Assembly (NCBI GenBank): GCA_964020155.1
Contig: OZ026550.1
Coordinates: 1,947,352-2,011,351 of the forward strand
Length of the DNA: 64,000 bases
Direction of reading: 5' to 3'
Origin: Chondrilla cf. caribensis
Taxonomy: Eukaryota; Porifera; Demospongiae; Chondrillida; Chondrillidae
Below the pieces are notes generated by a model. It worked only from the letters and a program-made list of their open reading frames with translations, did no database searches and was not told where the DNA came from. Every line of letters begins with the position of its first letter. Position 1 is the stretch's first letter. Shown piece by piece: positions 12,556 through 23,874 of the stretch. The translations under genes and the position numbers were made by a program.

Positions 12556-13172
12556 TCATTCTCCTTCTTGTTCTTCTTGTTGTTGCCTAGCAACTGCCAT
12601 AGCAGCTTGCTGTTTTGGGTCCAATTTGAAATGGAACTGCATGAAAAACTGTAATAAAAGACATTGATACTTCCAGTCCACAGGAACTGATAGTGAACCA
12701 AGATATAACAGGGATATACCAGAGAAAAGCATGGGACATCTCATTGAAATAGCAAAGGTGTCAATCCAAAATATAGAAGCAAGTATTTCCAGAAAAAAAT
12801 CCAGGTACTTGTACCCCCAAACTTGAATCACTGGGGCCGGAGCACCTCATTACGTTTAAAAGAACCATTGCTGATAATATTGAGTATAAATAGTGAAGCC
12901 ATTATGCTCAAATTTTAGTCCAATTCAATTATTGTCGTTTTGAAATTGGCCATTTTATTAATGTAATAGCAATTATAAAAAAATCCACTGCTATGCCCCC
13001 CCTTGAATATTTCTGCCTCAACCTATAAACAAGCTCCCATCCCCCCCCCCCACACACACCGTGACCCTGCATGGTACGAGCACAACAGAAACAAATCACC
13101 CACCTGCTTTGTGTTCCCATTCCACTCTGTTCAGAACTTCCCTTCACTCTTATACACCTCACGGCTGGGTAT
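12556..13172 (-). pseudogene. Partial SF3A2 pseudogene (last two exons)
   Basis: This duplicate matches SF3A2 exon 7 (13104-13172) and exon 8 (12556-12648) at the same lengths or nearly so, with both splice sites kept. The exon-7 copy has TGG changed to TGA (KF*TEWNG) and Asp changed to Tyr. In exon 8 the last Arg codon CGA has become TGA. Exons 1-6 are absent: homology stops at the CA tract near 13345, which corresponds to the tract next to exon 6 in the real gene. It arrived by segmental duplication together with copy B, not by retrotransposition, since intron sequence is retained. Confidence 0.85.
12810..12975 (+). mobile_element. Diverged Crypton-derived short element (old copy)
   Basis: The run from the poly-C/ACTTGAATCACT segment through ATTATTGTCGTTTTGAAATTGGCCAT aligns, with many changes, to the ends of the recombinase element at 15949-18176 and to 34450-34610 in the paralogous SF3A2 intron. 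It was therefore present before the block was duplicated. Confidence 0.45.
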
Positions 13173-13344
13173 CTATGGGTACAGTCATGATACTATAAAC
13201 AACATATACACACCACATGTATATCAAGCACACACGTACTTGAGAATCATTGTACTTGGAATAGCACCGTAAGTAAGATGCAGATGCTTGTATCTAGGTT
13301 GGTATGTACAAACTCCAGGTAATACATACACATATGTACATATG

Positions 13345-13432
13345 CACACACACACACACACACACACATACACACACACACACACACACATACACACACA
13401 CACACACACAGACAGACACACACACACAATGT
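13345..13432 (+). repeat. (CA)n microsatellite
   Basis: CA tract interrupted by TA and GA steps. It marks the right edge of homology between the copy B block and the SF3A2 locus. Confidence 0.9.
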
Positions 13433-14839
13433 ATTGTAATACAGTGTCACCCGCTTAATATACTGCCAGTTGAAAGGCCAAACTGTTTATGCCACAATAT
13501 TCTGGCATGAATTCATCAGTATGGGGAGAGTATACGTGCATTGTGCCAAAAGCCAAAACCGCCATCCGCCATGTTTTTTGCCCATTAAATGGGTGGCACT
13601 GTAGATGTCCACTTGTTTAAAATATTCTGTTTGGTACCTGTAGCACATCTAAAATTCCCACTAGTCCAAGAGGGATGGAGTTTCAATATTATACCACACC
13701 TACCATAAAAGTTACGTACAGTACAATATTAACAGCCCCTCTCCAATCATATGAGAAGTACATGAAAGTCCCTCATGCTTTGATTACGTATTACAGTTTG
13801 AGGTAATGGATTTATTATGGCTGAAGTTACATGACATTGAAAATAACATGTTTCCATAATATTATTCAAATGCAACAATGCAAAATTCCAACTGAAGATT
13901 ACAAAATGATTAAACAGCTGACATGTGTACTGATTGCTACATTGAATACATGAGCTAGAGTAGTTGGGGTTGTGCATGTTATTGGTGGAACTGCTATCCA
14001 TTTTGACCATTTTCAACCATTAAATACTATTTTCAATAATAAATTACCAAAATTCCCACACACTCCCAGGTATGATATAATCCTTTTGTACGCAATGTAG
14101 TGTAGTACATACGCACATGTACATGCGTACATGCTTCGTGGTGCTGATGGCACTTTTATGTATATGAAGCATTCCAATCCACTATACTACATCTAAGCAA
14201 TAACTGAAATATATACTATATGATGAATACATGTAAGAATATTAATGTTATCAGCCCATTTCTGATTGTACAAGCCATACCTGACCTGATGTTATAATAA
14301 ATTGGAAAATATAATAATATGATGTTTTAATATTTGAAATGGCTGTATTCCAAACTGAGGGCTCTAAATCTGTTTGGTGTACTCCATTTCTGTGTGTTGA
14401 ATACAAGTGTGAGATGGAGTAATTTCAGGACCTACATGAAGCGCTAACACCATCAGCTATTCCTGGAGAATAATCTCATTCTCTCAACCATGAGTTCAGT
14501 TGTACTTCAAGAGTACCTAATATTATGGAAAGGAAACTAAAGACTCCACATCATGTCAATTGGATGACTAATCAGTCAAGCAATACACATTGCTATGTCA
14601 ACAATTCCAATAATATTACCAAAATTGTTCTTTTGCACAATCATGTGTACTGGCTAATAATATTTCACATTATTAATGACACAATTATCTAATAACAGTT
14701 ATTCTCAGCATATTGTTAACACCTCGTCATAATGAAACTGAAAGGTGCATGATCAGCTTTTTGATCTTACTAGGAGTACGTAAATTGACTAATGTGTGTG
14801 CTCATAACTAGTTCTAAGGGTGCGCTGAAGTAGTTTGGG
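13433..14839. other. Upstream block of copy C
   Basis: No gene. From about 13640 the sequence is homologous to DNA upstream of copies B and E. This includes a segment (about 13900-14000) that resembles a decayed copy of the exon-1 start region (GCTAGAGTAGTTGGGGTTGTGC compared with the active GCTGAAGTAGTTTGGGATGTTC). Confidence 0.5.
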
Positions 14840-16374
14840 ATGTTCGTGTTTTTAATGGCGCTAGTAATCAGTCTGACCACTGGTGTGTGGTCCAGTGAGT
14901 GTTCTCAACTTGGTTGCATCAAGAATATGAAAGATTTGATGACAAACTACAAGTACGACCAGTCCTCAGCTATTCCTGGAATAGATTCAATTTTCACTCC
15001 CTCATCCACTAACTTCTATGATAACATCCGAGCTGTGTACTACAACATCTCAATAGGGAACAGTACAGAGGAATCTACGCTAACAAGAGAGCCTACATAT
15101 GTAGGGAAATGCTGTGATCCTTCCATCACAGACACCTGCAAAGTGTACTTTGTGTACTCTCGTTCCATATTTTATAACATTTTACCTAAAATACTAGACT
15201 CTCTGGCTTATTTAAGGAAACCCGTTCAAACGTTGACCTCAGCTCAAAACTACATACATGAGTACTGTTGGGAACCACGACCATTTTGCACCTTTGGTAA
15301 TTTCGACTTTGAGCAAATTTTTCAAGATTTCTCACAACAGGTAAACTAATAATGATTAAGTTATCATTAATTTGGTTATACATACAAGATTTGAATCTTC
15401 AGTAAAATACAAATGTACCAATTGTAAAGTCTGTGTTACATTTTTGTGATGTTGTCTTGTGGAATTTAGCATGTTCTTCAAATGTTCAAGTAAACCTTAA
15501 ACTCAGTCCAAGACCTGAGGTATACAGACTAGACATACTTAATGGCTTAGGTTTCAGGCATGGGAGAGTCTGGATTGGCTGGTATGGGATCATGAACAAC
15601 CAAAGACTGTACTTCCATCCAAGGGCCTGTCAATATGCATTGCCAACTACTCTGTATTCACCATCTATCATTTGTGAAAGATGAGGTGGATTAATTAATG
15701 TGTTTGGTGGATTAGCTTGATATCTATCACTAATTGTAACATCATACTAATTGCCTGGGATTGAGTAACTGCAGTGAGTAAAAGGTTTGGTGCATATATA
15801 AATGATGGCAGATTAACAAGTATTCACTGTATCATACGTACGGTACGTTTTATATAGTAACTAAAGTTTGTGCCTGAAGATGTGCTTTGGTGTATCCTTA
15901 AGTACTCAGTACATATGTACTTTTAACCATGTTGGCATGCATTTTTATCTATATTGTTTTCATTTCGATTTCTGGTATGTAACACTCGTCTGATATATAA
16001 AATATGTGTTCCTACGCATAACCGCAACAATGAATGTATATTATAGTTTATATTGCACGAAATAAAGATGGCCAATTTTGAACGCCGACAATTAGACCAT
16101 CATGAATAATTAATGAGGCAATTTCCTTTGAAGTTTCCCACTTTCCCACGCAATCTAAATCAGAAATTTCCCCTTGACAGAAAGAGTCAAGTATCTAATT
16201 GCAAATTAGAATCCTCAGGGATTCTAATCATTTAGAATCCCTGTGACAACCATTGATCATTTCACAAATTGATGTTCTTATTCATCATTCAACAAACACA
16301 AAGAAGTTAATAAAAGGCTACAAAACTCAACAAGCAGTATAAGATGTTCTTAGTTTAAACTAAGAAAAAGGTGT

Positions 16375-17889
16375 TCAGTTGAAGTTAAAGGTGACAGAAC
16401 AGCCAGAAAACTGCACATTCCCAAGTTCCTGCATACGAGTGTACTGAACAGAGGTCTTTTTGGCAACATTTTGATAGCAAGACTTTTTCTCTGGCACAGT
16501 TTCTTCTTGACATGGTTGCAAGTTTTCTTTGTCGGAAACACTGAGGCTCTCAGGGCTTTTTGACGTGAACATTAAATTGGAAACTTTCTGGGAGTGAGAC
16601 ATGGTTGTCCGCTTGTAGCTTCTCACTCCATTCATTGAAGAATGTCCTGTTCTCTCCATTATCAACTGCTCGTCAACACCTTTAGCATAGAGGCGACTCG
16701 CTGCAGTTGCACGAAGTGAGTGATTTGTGTAGTAACCAGCAAAACCTGCTTCCTTACACAGTCGACTGATGGTGTTCTGTAATTGGTTCCACCCCACAGG
16801 AACCTTGGAGTACCAGCAATCAGCCTCCGGTGACAATAGTGGCTTCAGATAAAAGGCTCCATCTGGACGATCCTTTGGGCAGAGAGATTGATAAACTTTG
16901 AACAGTCGAACAGGACAGCGAGCAGGGTTTTTCAAGTTGGCATGTTGAATAACTTCTTTCTTCGGCCGATTTCTTCCTTTCAAACCTGCTGGTTTGTTCT
17001 TGGACGAGCTTTCACGATACAGTAGATAAGGCCTCTGTTCCAATTCTTCCACAACACTAATTTGGCATGGCTTGGCTCGTAGTTGGCGATGCTCTTTTCC
17101 ACTTCTCAAGGCAAAATAAATCCCATTGCAGAACACAATGGTATCCAGCAGAGCTTGGGGAGAGTGATCACCCAGAAGCTTACTCTCCCATAAGTAATCC
17201 TCCATCTCTTCAGTAATGACCTGTGCTTTCCTTTTTTCCGTATCTACTCCCCTTTCTGTTAGTTCTTTCATTTTGGCATCCAATGTTCTTTTCATATCAT
17301 CAAATTCAGGTTGTTTGAAAAAGTCCAGCTCAGGGCGTTTTCCAGCAGTACGAACATGGCGTTGTAGAGAGACAACTAGTGCATACAGGGTGTCAGGAGG
17401 ATAATCTTGTCCAGAATCCTTTTTTCTAGCCTCGCAAATAAACCGCTCCATCCAATAAGCAATTACCTCGTATTCTTGGTTTTCGAGATCGTACGGTGCA
17501 ATTCCTTCGTCGCAGCTTAGTCCATGTCTGTTTCGATCAGTAACCCAGTCTCTCCAACGCTGAACAGCCCACTTGGTCTGGTTGCGGGTACTCTGAGGAA
17601 CAGCACGATCTCTCAGGGATTTCAGATAGTCTTGTCCAACTGGCGGTCCAAATTTCCGAGGTTCCTGCTGTTCTTGGCTCTCAGTAGTCTTGGACGCTTC
17701 AACGAACAGTTGTTCTTGGCTCTCAGTAGTCTTTGACGCTTCAATAAACAGTTGTTCTTCCTCTGAATCTTCTAAGTATGGGTTGGCTAGTGGACCCAAG
17801 TCGAAGAGGTCCGGATCAAAATAAACTGTCGGATCTATGGCCTCGAAAAGATCTGGATCTACAGCTTTCACTCCGAGGTTCGTGCTCAT
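16375..17889 (-). CDS. Crypton-type tyrosine recombinase (transposase)
   Basis: This is an intact 504-aa ORF. The C-terminal half has the tyrosine recombinase signature: Arg262 (FALRSGKEH), a Lys-rich beta region near 297-311, H390-x-x-R393 (TNHSLRATAASRL), His416 (RTGHSS) and the nucleophile Tyr425 (VRSYKR). A helical N-terminal SAM-like region lies at about 85-225. Residues 45-73 contain a tandem repeat of EQLF(I/V)EASKTTESQ. The domain is of the type found in Crypton elements and in domesticated animal proteins of the ZMYM/QRICH1/KCTD1 group. It should cut and rejoin DNA through a 3'-phosphotyrosine link to move the element. The complete catalytic set and open frame suggest a recent, possibly active insertion. 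The protein is not part of the host gene, which runs on the other strand. Confidence 0.85.
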   Translation of the reverse strand: MSTNLGVKAVDPDLFEAIDPTVYFDPDLFDLGPLANPYLEDSEEEQLFIEASKTTESQEQLFVEASKTTESQEQQEPRKFGPPVGQDYLKSLRDRAVPQSTRNQTKWAVQRWRDWVTDRNRHGLSCDEGIAPYDLENQEYEVIAYWMERFICEARKKDSGQDYPPDTLYALVVSLQRHVRTAGKRPELDFFKQPEFDDMKRTLDAKMKELTERGVDTEKRKAQVITEEMEDYLWESKLLGDHSPQALLDTIVFCNGIYFALRSGKEHRQLRAKPCQISVVEELEQRPYLLYRESSSKNKPAGLKGRNRPKKEVIQHANLKNPARCPVRLFKVYQSLCPKDRPDGAFYLKPLLSPEADCWYSKVPVGWNQLQNTISRLCKEAGFAGYYTNHSLRATAASRLYAKGVDEQLIMERTGHSSMNGVRSYKRTTMSHSQKVSNLMFTSKSPESLSVSDKENLQPCQEETVPEKKSCYQNVAKKTSVQYTRMQELGNVQFSGCSVTFNFN

Positions 17890-17962
17890 TTCGCTCCGAG
17901 GTTTGCGCTCATTTCGTACTGGTCTAAACCAGTTAATCCCCTCCCCCTCGTGATCTCCGCAG

Positions 17963-17997
17963 TTTAGAATCCCTCGCTTCGCTCGGGATTCTAAATC
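17963..17997. repeat. Hairpin of TTTAGAATCCC in Crypton end
   Basis: TTTAGAATCCC, an 11-nt spacer and GGGATTCTAAA form a perfect inverted repeat just upstream of the recombinase start. Similar arms (TTAGAATCC, GGGATTCTAAT, TTTAGAATCCC) lie at 16203-16245 near the other end. They could be recombinase or regulatory sites. Confidence 0.6.
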
Positions 17998-19393
17998 GCG
18001 AAGATCCCTCGGTGTCGGGAATTAACTTACATTTAGAAATTGGGCTAGAATTCGTGCGCTGAAGCTTCGCCGAGCATAATAACTTCAGCGAAGGTTCTTC
18101 TGAACTTAAAAAGACGTGCAAGTAATTTAAGTGCGGGGGGCGGCAGCCCCACGAGTTTTTGAACTCGAATTACTTGTTTATTTACGTTATGATTAGGCTA
18201 TGATCAAATTTATGACACTTAGGTTATGCAAGCAAATATAAATTATATAATATTATCCTCATCAGTATCAATTTATATAAAAAATTGCAATTATACGCAT
18301 ATTTTGTACTGACATTTGTCATGATAATACATGTAACTGGGCACGTACATTGCACATTAAATTGATCATTAATTGTCTTATTGGCCACATTATCATAATT
18401 TATTTGTTTCTTTTGCTAGGTGATAAGATTATATCCAAATGAAGATATATACTTTTCAACACACTTGACTCCTGAGAAATTTTTACGAAATGGAAGAACA
18501 ATATTTTACATCATACCTATTCTTGTGTTCACCTTCTCTGGAATGGTTCTATCAGGATACATTGCACGAAAGAGGAAACTGATCAGGGAAATACTCACAC
18601 AGTCATCAATGGCTTTGTACACAGTGAGGTCCGTGATGGTAGTATCCTGGGTGATGAGCATTTTGCTTTTCGTACAATTCTTTCAAACTTATCTTCATTT
18701 TTAACTGGCCTTGGACATCCATCCTACTCTCAATGCATTCAGGGACTTCTTTAGTATACAGGTTCTTTTCGGATACTTTCAGCTTGCCACGTTCACTATT
18801 GTGATTCTCATTGAGGTACCAGCTCTCATGGTTATCTGTTACAAAATAAAGAAACCACCACAGCTGATCTCCACAGTGTTGCCGTCCAGTAGATGTGATA
18901 AACTGTCATCAGTACTAACCTATGTACTTGGCACATTCGGTTGTATTGGGATAGTCCTTTACGTACAGATCCAGTCAGTGTTCCTAGTTCACATACTCAT
19001 CTTCTGCTTGTTATATCCAATGGCTAGCATCATGAATGTGACCAAAACATCGACAGTAGTAGTGATGCTAATTTTCCTTTTCGTACTACTACAAAAGGGA
19101 GTTATCGACTGTGGGAAACGAAGACGCTCAGGTGCAACTGTGCTAAATACATTGATATTTTTCATTGCATGGATGATAACAGCATCGGTCTTGCAGGTCT
19201 TTTTTGATATGTACCATACACGTGCACCCCCCCAAACATCTTTCAATACCGGCATAATCCTGAATTCCTTATTCTCCTCTACTTTACTTGGTGCAATGGG
19301 ATACATTTTCAAGAAGGTGATCTCCAGAAGGTGAAGAAGGAGACGAGCACAGTCAAGAGTGATCCAGAGAGACAGCCTCTTGTTGAAATATGA

Positions 19394-19996
19394 GAATTAT
19401 TTTTTTGAATTTTCAGATTCTCTGCTATCAATTCAATTGTTACGATAGGATGCTGTACCAATATAGCCGTTGATACTTAACTGCATTCATTTAAATGTAG
19501 TCAATAAAACATGCATAATACTATGTGAAATAACATTAATCACCATAATTATTATTAAATACAAAATATAATAATAAAGATGTGCTGTATCAATATCAGT
19601 CAACATAAATTTATTGAACTTGTACTAGAATATGTATATAATCACACAGGTCATGTTTTGACTATATAATTTAAACATGAAGAAGGTTAGATCTGCAATG
19701 CATACTGTAACACATACTGTTACCATAAAATTATACCTGTATAATAGTAAATGACTATTAGGATACTACGTGAAGCTAAATTTACATGAGGGTACGGTAA
19801 ATCTGTTTGATTTTATAAAATATGTAATCCTTGTCCTCAAGAAAAGATTCACACCCACAAATATGACAATTAAGCAGAGCTCAGCGTATAAAACGGATTG
19901 GTGACATGCAAGACAACACTTGTCTTCTTCCTGGTGTACATTGGTTATCTTTTGATTAAAAGTGAACCACAACCAAGAAAAATCTTTAATTGGGAC
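19394..19996. other. Copy C 3' flank
   Basis: AATAAA lies at 19503-19508. The flank is homologous to those of copies B and E up to about 19920, after which the homology to the SF3A2 side is lost. No gene seen. Confidence 0.6.
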
Positions 19997-20150
19997 ACCA
20001 TTGTGAATTCTGTTTTTCCTTTATCCTACTTGGTGCAATGGGATACATTTTCAAGAAGCTGATCTACCAGAAGGCAAGGAAGGAGATGGATACAGCCAAG
20101 AGTGATCAAGAGAGACAGCCTCTTGCTGAAAAATGGAAAAGGGTCGCATG
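19997..20150 (+). pseudogene. Fragment of membrane protein family exon 2 (3' end)
   Basis: A stretch matching the last 45 or so codons of exon 2 (GGTGCAATGGGATACATT through GAGAGACAGCCTCTT). It has substitutions and no normal stop (GCTGAAAAATGG replaces GTTGAAATGTGA). It lies about 0.6 kb behind copy C and is probably a remnant of another duplication. Confidence 0.7.
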
Positions 20151-20234
20151 ATATTCCAATTCATTTCTTTGAAAATTAATATCATGATGTATGGCACAAT
20201 TTTTGTTCGCTTTTTAATTGTAGTGGTAATGGTT

Positions 20235-21240
20235 ATGAAAACTTATTCAAACTGGGAAGGTCTTTAGCCAGAGGCTACTTCACAAGGCACCCATTGTTGG
20301 ATAATTAGTACAAAAAATTAGGATAAAAATAAGCCAAAAAAATCAATGACACATTAATTTTAATGTTATAATTGAAGAGATAAATGTAAGTATGTATAAT
20401 GCATAGTAAGTAAATAATAATACTTAGTGAATTAATTATAAATTTAATAATATTATATTATGGCAAAAATCACATAGCAGAACAGAAAGGAAAAAGTTCA
20501 CATGCAAAATAGATATTTGACAAGAATATGAGATACTAATGGTTAAAATATTCCAATAAACTACTGTTAAAATTTGTCCTAGACTTCTCATTCTTTATGG
20601 CTGGTGGAAGAGTGCATCAGAGAGAGCGAACAGGAGGAAGATTGACAGTGGAAGTCGACCGAGTAAAGTGTTGGTGATGATAAGAAAGGAGGGGAAAGAG
20701 AGAAGCAAGATAAGGAGGCTGCTGTGAATGTGTACATCTGTACATCAGGCAGGCTAGGTATATCTTGCGGTGGACTGCAAATGTGGTTAAACCCAGTTCA
20801 GCTCTTGCAGCAGTGGCAGACTCATGTTTCTGATAATGCAACACCACACGGCAGGCATAATTGAGAAGAGTCTCCATCTGCTGTGCTTCTTTTTTGGTAC
20901 AGGAGTCCCAAACAACATCAGTAATCCAACATGGGAAGGATGTAAGACTTAAGAAAATGAGCAAGCAAGGAATGAGGAAGGGACCAAAATAAGCAACAAA
21001 GAAGACAGATACTATGACAGACATTCTGTGAAATGTACTTAACATGGTCAGTGTGAGTATTGGCGATAAGGATACCAAGAAACTTGAAAGTGGAGACTTG
21101 TTCAATTTGAGATCCAAGAAGGTGAAGATCAAGTGGTGGAAGGTTACGCTTTCGTGAAGAACAAGAGTGTATTAACACGCATTTGGACTTAGTAGAGTTA
21201 GGTTTCAGATCATTCAGTATGTAGCTATAGAGTGTTGTAT
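20235..21240 (-). mobile_element. Decayed non-LTR retrotransposon fragment (CR1/L2-like)
   Basis: Minus-strand reading gives broken pieces of the C-terminal reverse transcriptase region (STKSKCVLIHS, FKFLGILI, FLKSYILP, then KKEAQQMETLLNYACR). They align with the better preserved element at 37435-38920. The 3' UTR (GGGTGCC...TAGCC.CTGGCTAA) is also shared. Frameshifts and 5' truncation show it is dead. Confidence 0.7.
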
Positions 21241-21712
21241 GATTCTGTCTACACTCCTTCCCTGGTAGTTGCTAACTGTGCAGCAGGCAGCTCTCTTATA
21301 GTGTGCCAGTTCGACGTGAGAGGACCACTTCCTACCAAGAATGCACCGGTGTTATTACAGTCATATGCCAATACAGGTGTGTGTGTGTGTGTGTGTTCGG
21401 TGTAAGGTGTGCTTGAGGTATGAAACCTTAGGACATACAAAGTATAGATGCATTCCTTCATATCCAATTACATTATCAATGTATACCTTGCTCCTTGGTT
21501 CCTCTACAATAGAGCCAGACTTGTGACCTACTACCAGTTAGAGACACGATATTGGACCAAGTCATATTGCTGTTCGACGTCTACTACAGGTATGTAGGTA
21601 TAATTGTTATAGATATCGCTACACACTTATATAGGGGTCTCTCTCCCTGTGTGTGTACACATGTACCATGTACTTTACCTTAGTTCTCAAATGCTATTTA
21701 ACCTGTATGTAG

Positions 21713-22028
21713 GACAATCAGGTGATGGTACCCTTCGTTTGGTTGGTGGTCCGGTGAGTCAAACCACACCGGAAAGCTGGAAATCTTCCACCAAACCTCT
21801 TTTGGAGGAATCTGTTCAGCAAACTTAGGTGCTGAGGGAAGCCGAGTGGCTTGTTTCCAACTCGGCTTTGGGGGGCTTTCCGCTACTATGACTATGGATC
21901 GTCACAACAAACTGTGCTGAATTCTCTTACTTGCGAGGCAACAGGAACATGGCTGGCAAATTGCACTCATGGTGGATGGAGAACAGGGGTGTGTAGTAAT
22001 GGACAAACTGTGGGGTTGGACTGTGCAG
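21713..22028 (+). pseudogene. SRCR-domain exon with two frameshifts
   Basis: Bounded by a TGTATGTAG acceptor and a GCAG|GTGAGT donor, both phase 1, as is usual for SRCR exons. The reading moves through three frames: GDGTLRLVGGPVS, then NHTGKLEIFHQ...VACFQLGFG, then YYDYGSSQQ...GVCSNGQTVGLDC. Length is 316 nt; two single-base losses from a 318-nt exon would explain both shifts. The second falls in a run of six G. SRCR domains mediate extracellular ligand binding. Neighbouring exon-like pieces (21260-21377, 21431-21592) may be remnants of the same gene. Assembly errors in homopolymers are the alternative. Confidence 0.6.
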
Positions 22029-23874
22029 GTGAGTGTGTAGTCACAATGTAGAACAAATGAGTGTGGTGTTTAGTGGGAGAAGTGTGGTGCACCAGTACAG
22101 TTCACCACCTAGGCCTACTAACATTGGTCACTTCAATCTTCAATGTGGGCTCCAGTCGTGTCATGGTTTAATGAACGTGCACACATCTCTCTGTGTGTAG
22201 ATAGTACAGTTCATACATAACTGCATGTATGCATATCACTATTAGGCTGTTGGTGCTGTACTTATATGCAGTGAGTATATACTACTGCATAGTGGAAAGA
22301 TTTCGCGATTTTGCACTCAAACAAGCATTTTGTGGTATTAATTCTGCAATTTGCGTGTTGATATTGTACGTTTGTGTTTGATTTGGACCTAACCATGAAA
22401 AACAAACCCACTTTTAACATCGCACCTAATCTGTACTTCTTATCAGAGTCTGAGGTACTTACTCATTGGTGCTTGTTGGCAAAGAGTATTGAGTTGAGAA
22501 CTGAATGAAGTGTATGTTTTGTAAATTTCTCACAAGTGTATGCTCTCAGAACACTGGAGGACTGTACATCCCAACAAACCTATGTACTCACAATGCCTGG
22601 CCTGTGAGAGTAAACAGGAAATGGCTGGAATGTGTAGTTGAGTCCCTTGCAATAACCTCAGTCAACAGGTGCATAGCTCATGAGTTTATCATCAGTGGGA
22701 GATTACCTCCCCAAACCCTTGACCTTTAGCTAGGGAACTGACACCACAAGCTGTAATGTTGTAATTCCCCCATTGCCTGTAAAATGAATTTTTTAGTCTC
22801 TGTATAGTACACTTCAGTGTCATTTGGTATACAATGTGATGTGTTGCATGAATCAGAAATTGCAACTGACCCTGAACCCTATGTCCTAATACATAATTGT
22901 ATGCATAGTTTCACTAGTGTGTATATATACTCAGTGGGGTCGCTTGTGTAAACAGGTCAGCTGTTTGTTTACGACACCTGAAGTGTATCATTCCAACAGT
23001 TTATACCTACTGTACACACTGAGCCAACTCTATCATGTGATCTAACACTATAATATTATTATGCATAGTGTCTGCTTACGTCATAGTAGAATGTAAAATG
23101 TAATTTTACAAAATTTGGTAATTTTTTGCTGTGTATACATACATGGTTGCTTGTGTGGTACATGGTTGTAAGTACTACTTTGTTGTCCGGTACACAGTTT
23201 TATAGTATGTACATGGTTGTATTGTATATAGACAGTTGTAATAATAGTACATAATAAGTACTATAGTTGTAATAATAGTACATGGTTGTATTGTACATGG
23301 TTATAATGATAGAACATGGTAGTACAGAAAAAGGTTATATTGTGTATGTGGTTTTGTGGTGCATATTTGTGTGTGATGATACCAGCAGGAAGTAATGTGC
23401 ACATGTGGTCTCAGTTTGCAGTATGGGGTACCAGTGCAATCATGCATATCAACCATGACACGTCAATGATATGATTAGCATGCATGTGTTTTTAGCTTTT
23501 GTTGAACTTCTTCTTACCTAATTAGCACTCAAAAATGTAACGTGCAAGCACACACATATACCTAATATGGAAAGGAACCTAAAGATGACTAATCAGTCAA
23601 GCAATACATATTGCCATGTCAACAATTTAAAATAATATCACCAAATTAAATTGCTCTTTTGTACAATCATGACATTGTGTACTGGCTAATAATATCTCAC
23701 ATTATTAATGACACAATTATCCAATAAAAGTTATTCTCAGTACTATATTGTTAACACCTCGTCATAATGAAACTGAAAGGTGCATGACCATCTTTTTGAT
23801 CTTACTAGGAGTACATAAATTGACTAATGTGTGCGCTCATAACTAGTTCTAAGGGTGTGCTGAAGTAGTTTGGG
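22029..23874. other. Intergenic upstream of copy D
   Basis: No gene supported. A loose TACATGGTTGTA-type repeat occupies about 23140-23340. From about 23560 the sequence is the conserved upstream block of the membrane protein family (compare 14510-14839). Confidence 0.5.
23140..23340 (+). repeat. Degenerate TACATGGTTGTA minisatellite
   Basis: Repeated TACATGGTTG(C/T)A and GTTGTAATAATAGTACAT words for about 200 bp, with irregular period. Confidence 0.5.

Larger units (their letters stand above)
15949..18176 (-). mobile_element. Crypton-like tyrosine-recombinase DNA transposon
   Basis: Boundaries are inferred by comparison with the introns of copies B and D, where GCATTTTTTATTTAGGCTATG is uninterrupted. 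In copy C the left flank ends CATTTTTAT and the right flank resumes TTTATTTACG. The insert carries one recombinase ORF on the minus strand and no reverse transcriptase. The right end has a hairpin (CGAGTTTTTGAACTCG) and a TTTAGAATCCC inverted pair. Related TTTAGAATCCC motifs lie near the left end (16203-16245). TTTAT on both sides may be a short duplication or chance. Confidence 0.75.
14840..19393 (+). pseudogene. Membrane protein family, copy C (disabled, Crypton in intron)
   Basis: Exon 1 (14840-15340) is open but has lost one ectodomain cysteine: YKC has become YKY. Exon 2 (18420-19393) has CAA changed to TAA at 18702-18704, just after QTYLHF. A 1-nt deletion near 19323 (GTGATCTACCAG to GTGATCTCCAG) truncates the tail at KKVISRR. 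The intron is 3079 nt, against about 818 nt in the other copies, because a recombinase element has inserted. Exon 2 shares the HTRAPPQTSF variant with copy D, but its 3' flank is like B and E, so the copy is mosaic. It is almost certainly non-functional, unless a truncated ectodomain form is made. Confidence 0.88.

Noticed and set aside
15433..15684. ORF ending QYALPTTLYSPSIICER in the copy C intron (and in B, D)
   Set aside because: The frame is not kept among copies because of indels and is lost in E. Kept only as a possible cassette segment, not as a gene.
18711..19334. Separate 207-aa membrane protein gene
   Set aside because: It is the second part of disabled exon 2 of copy C, after the nonsense codon.
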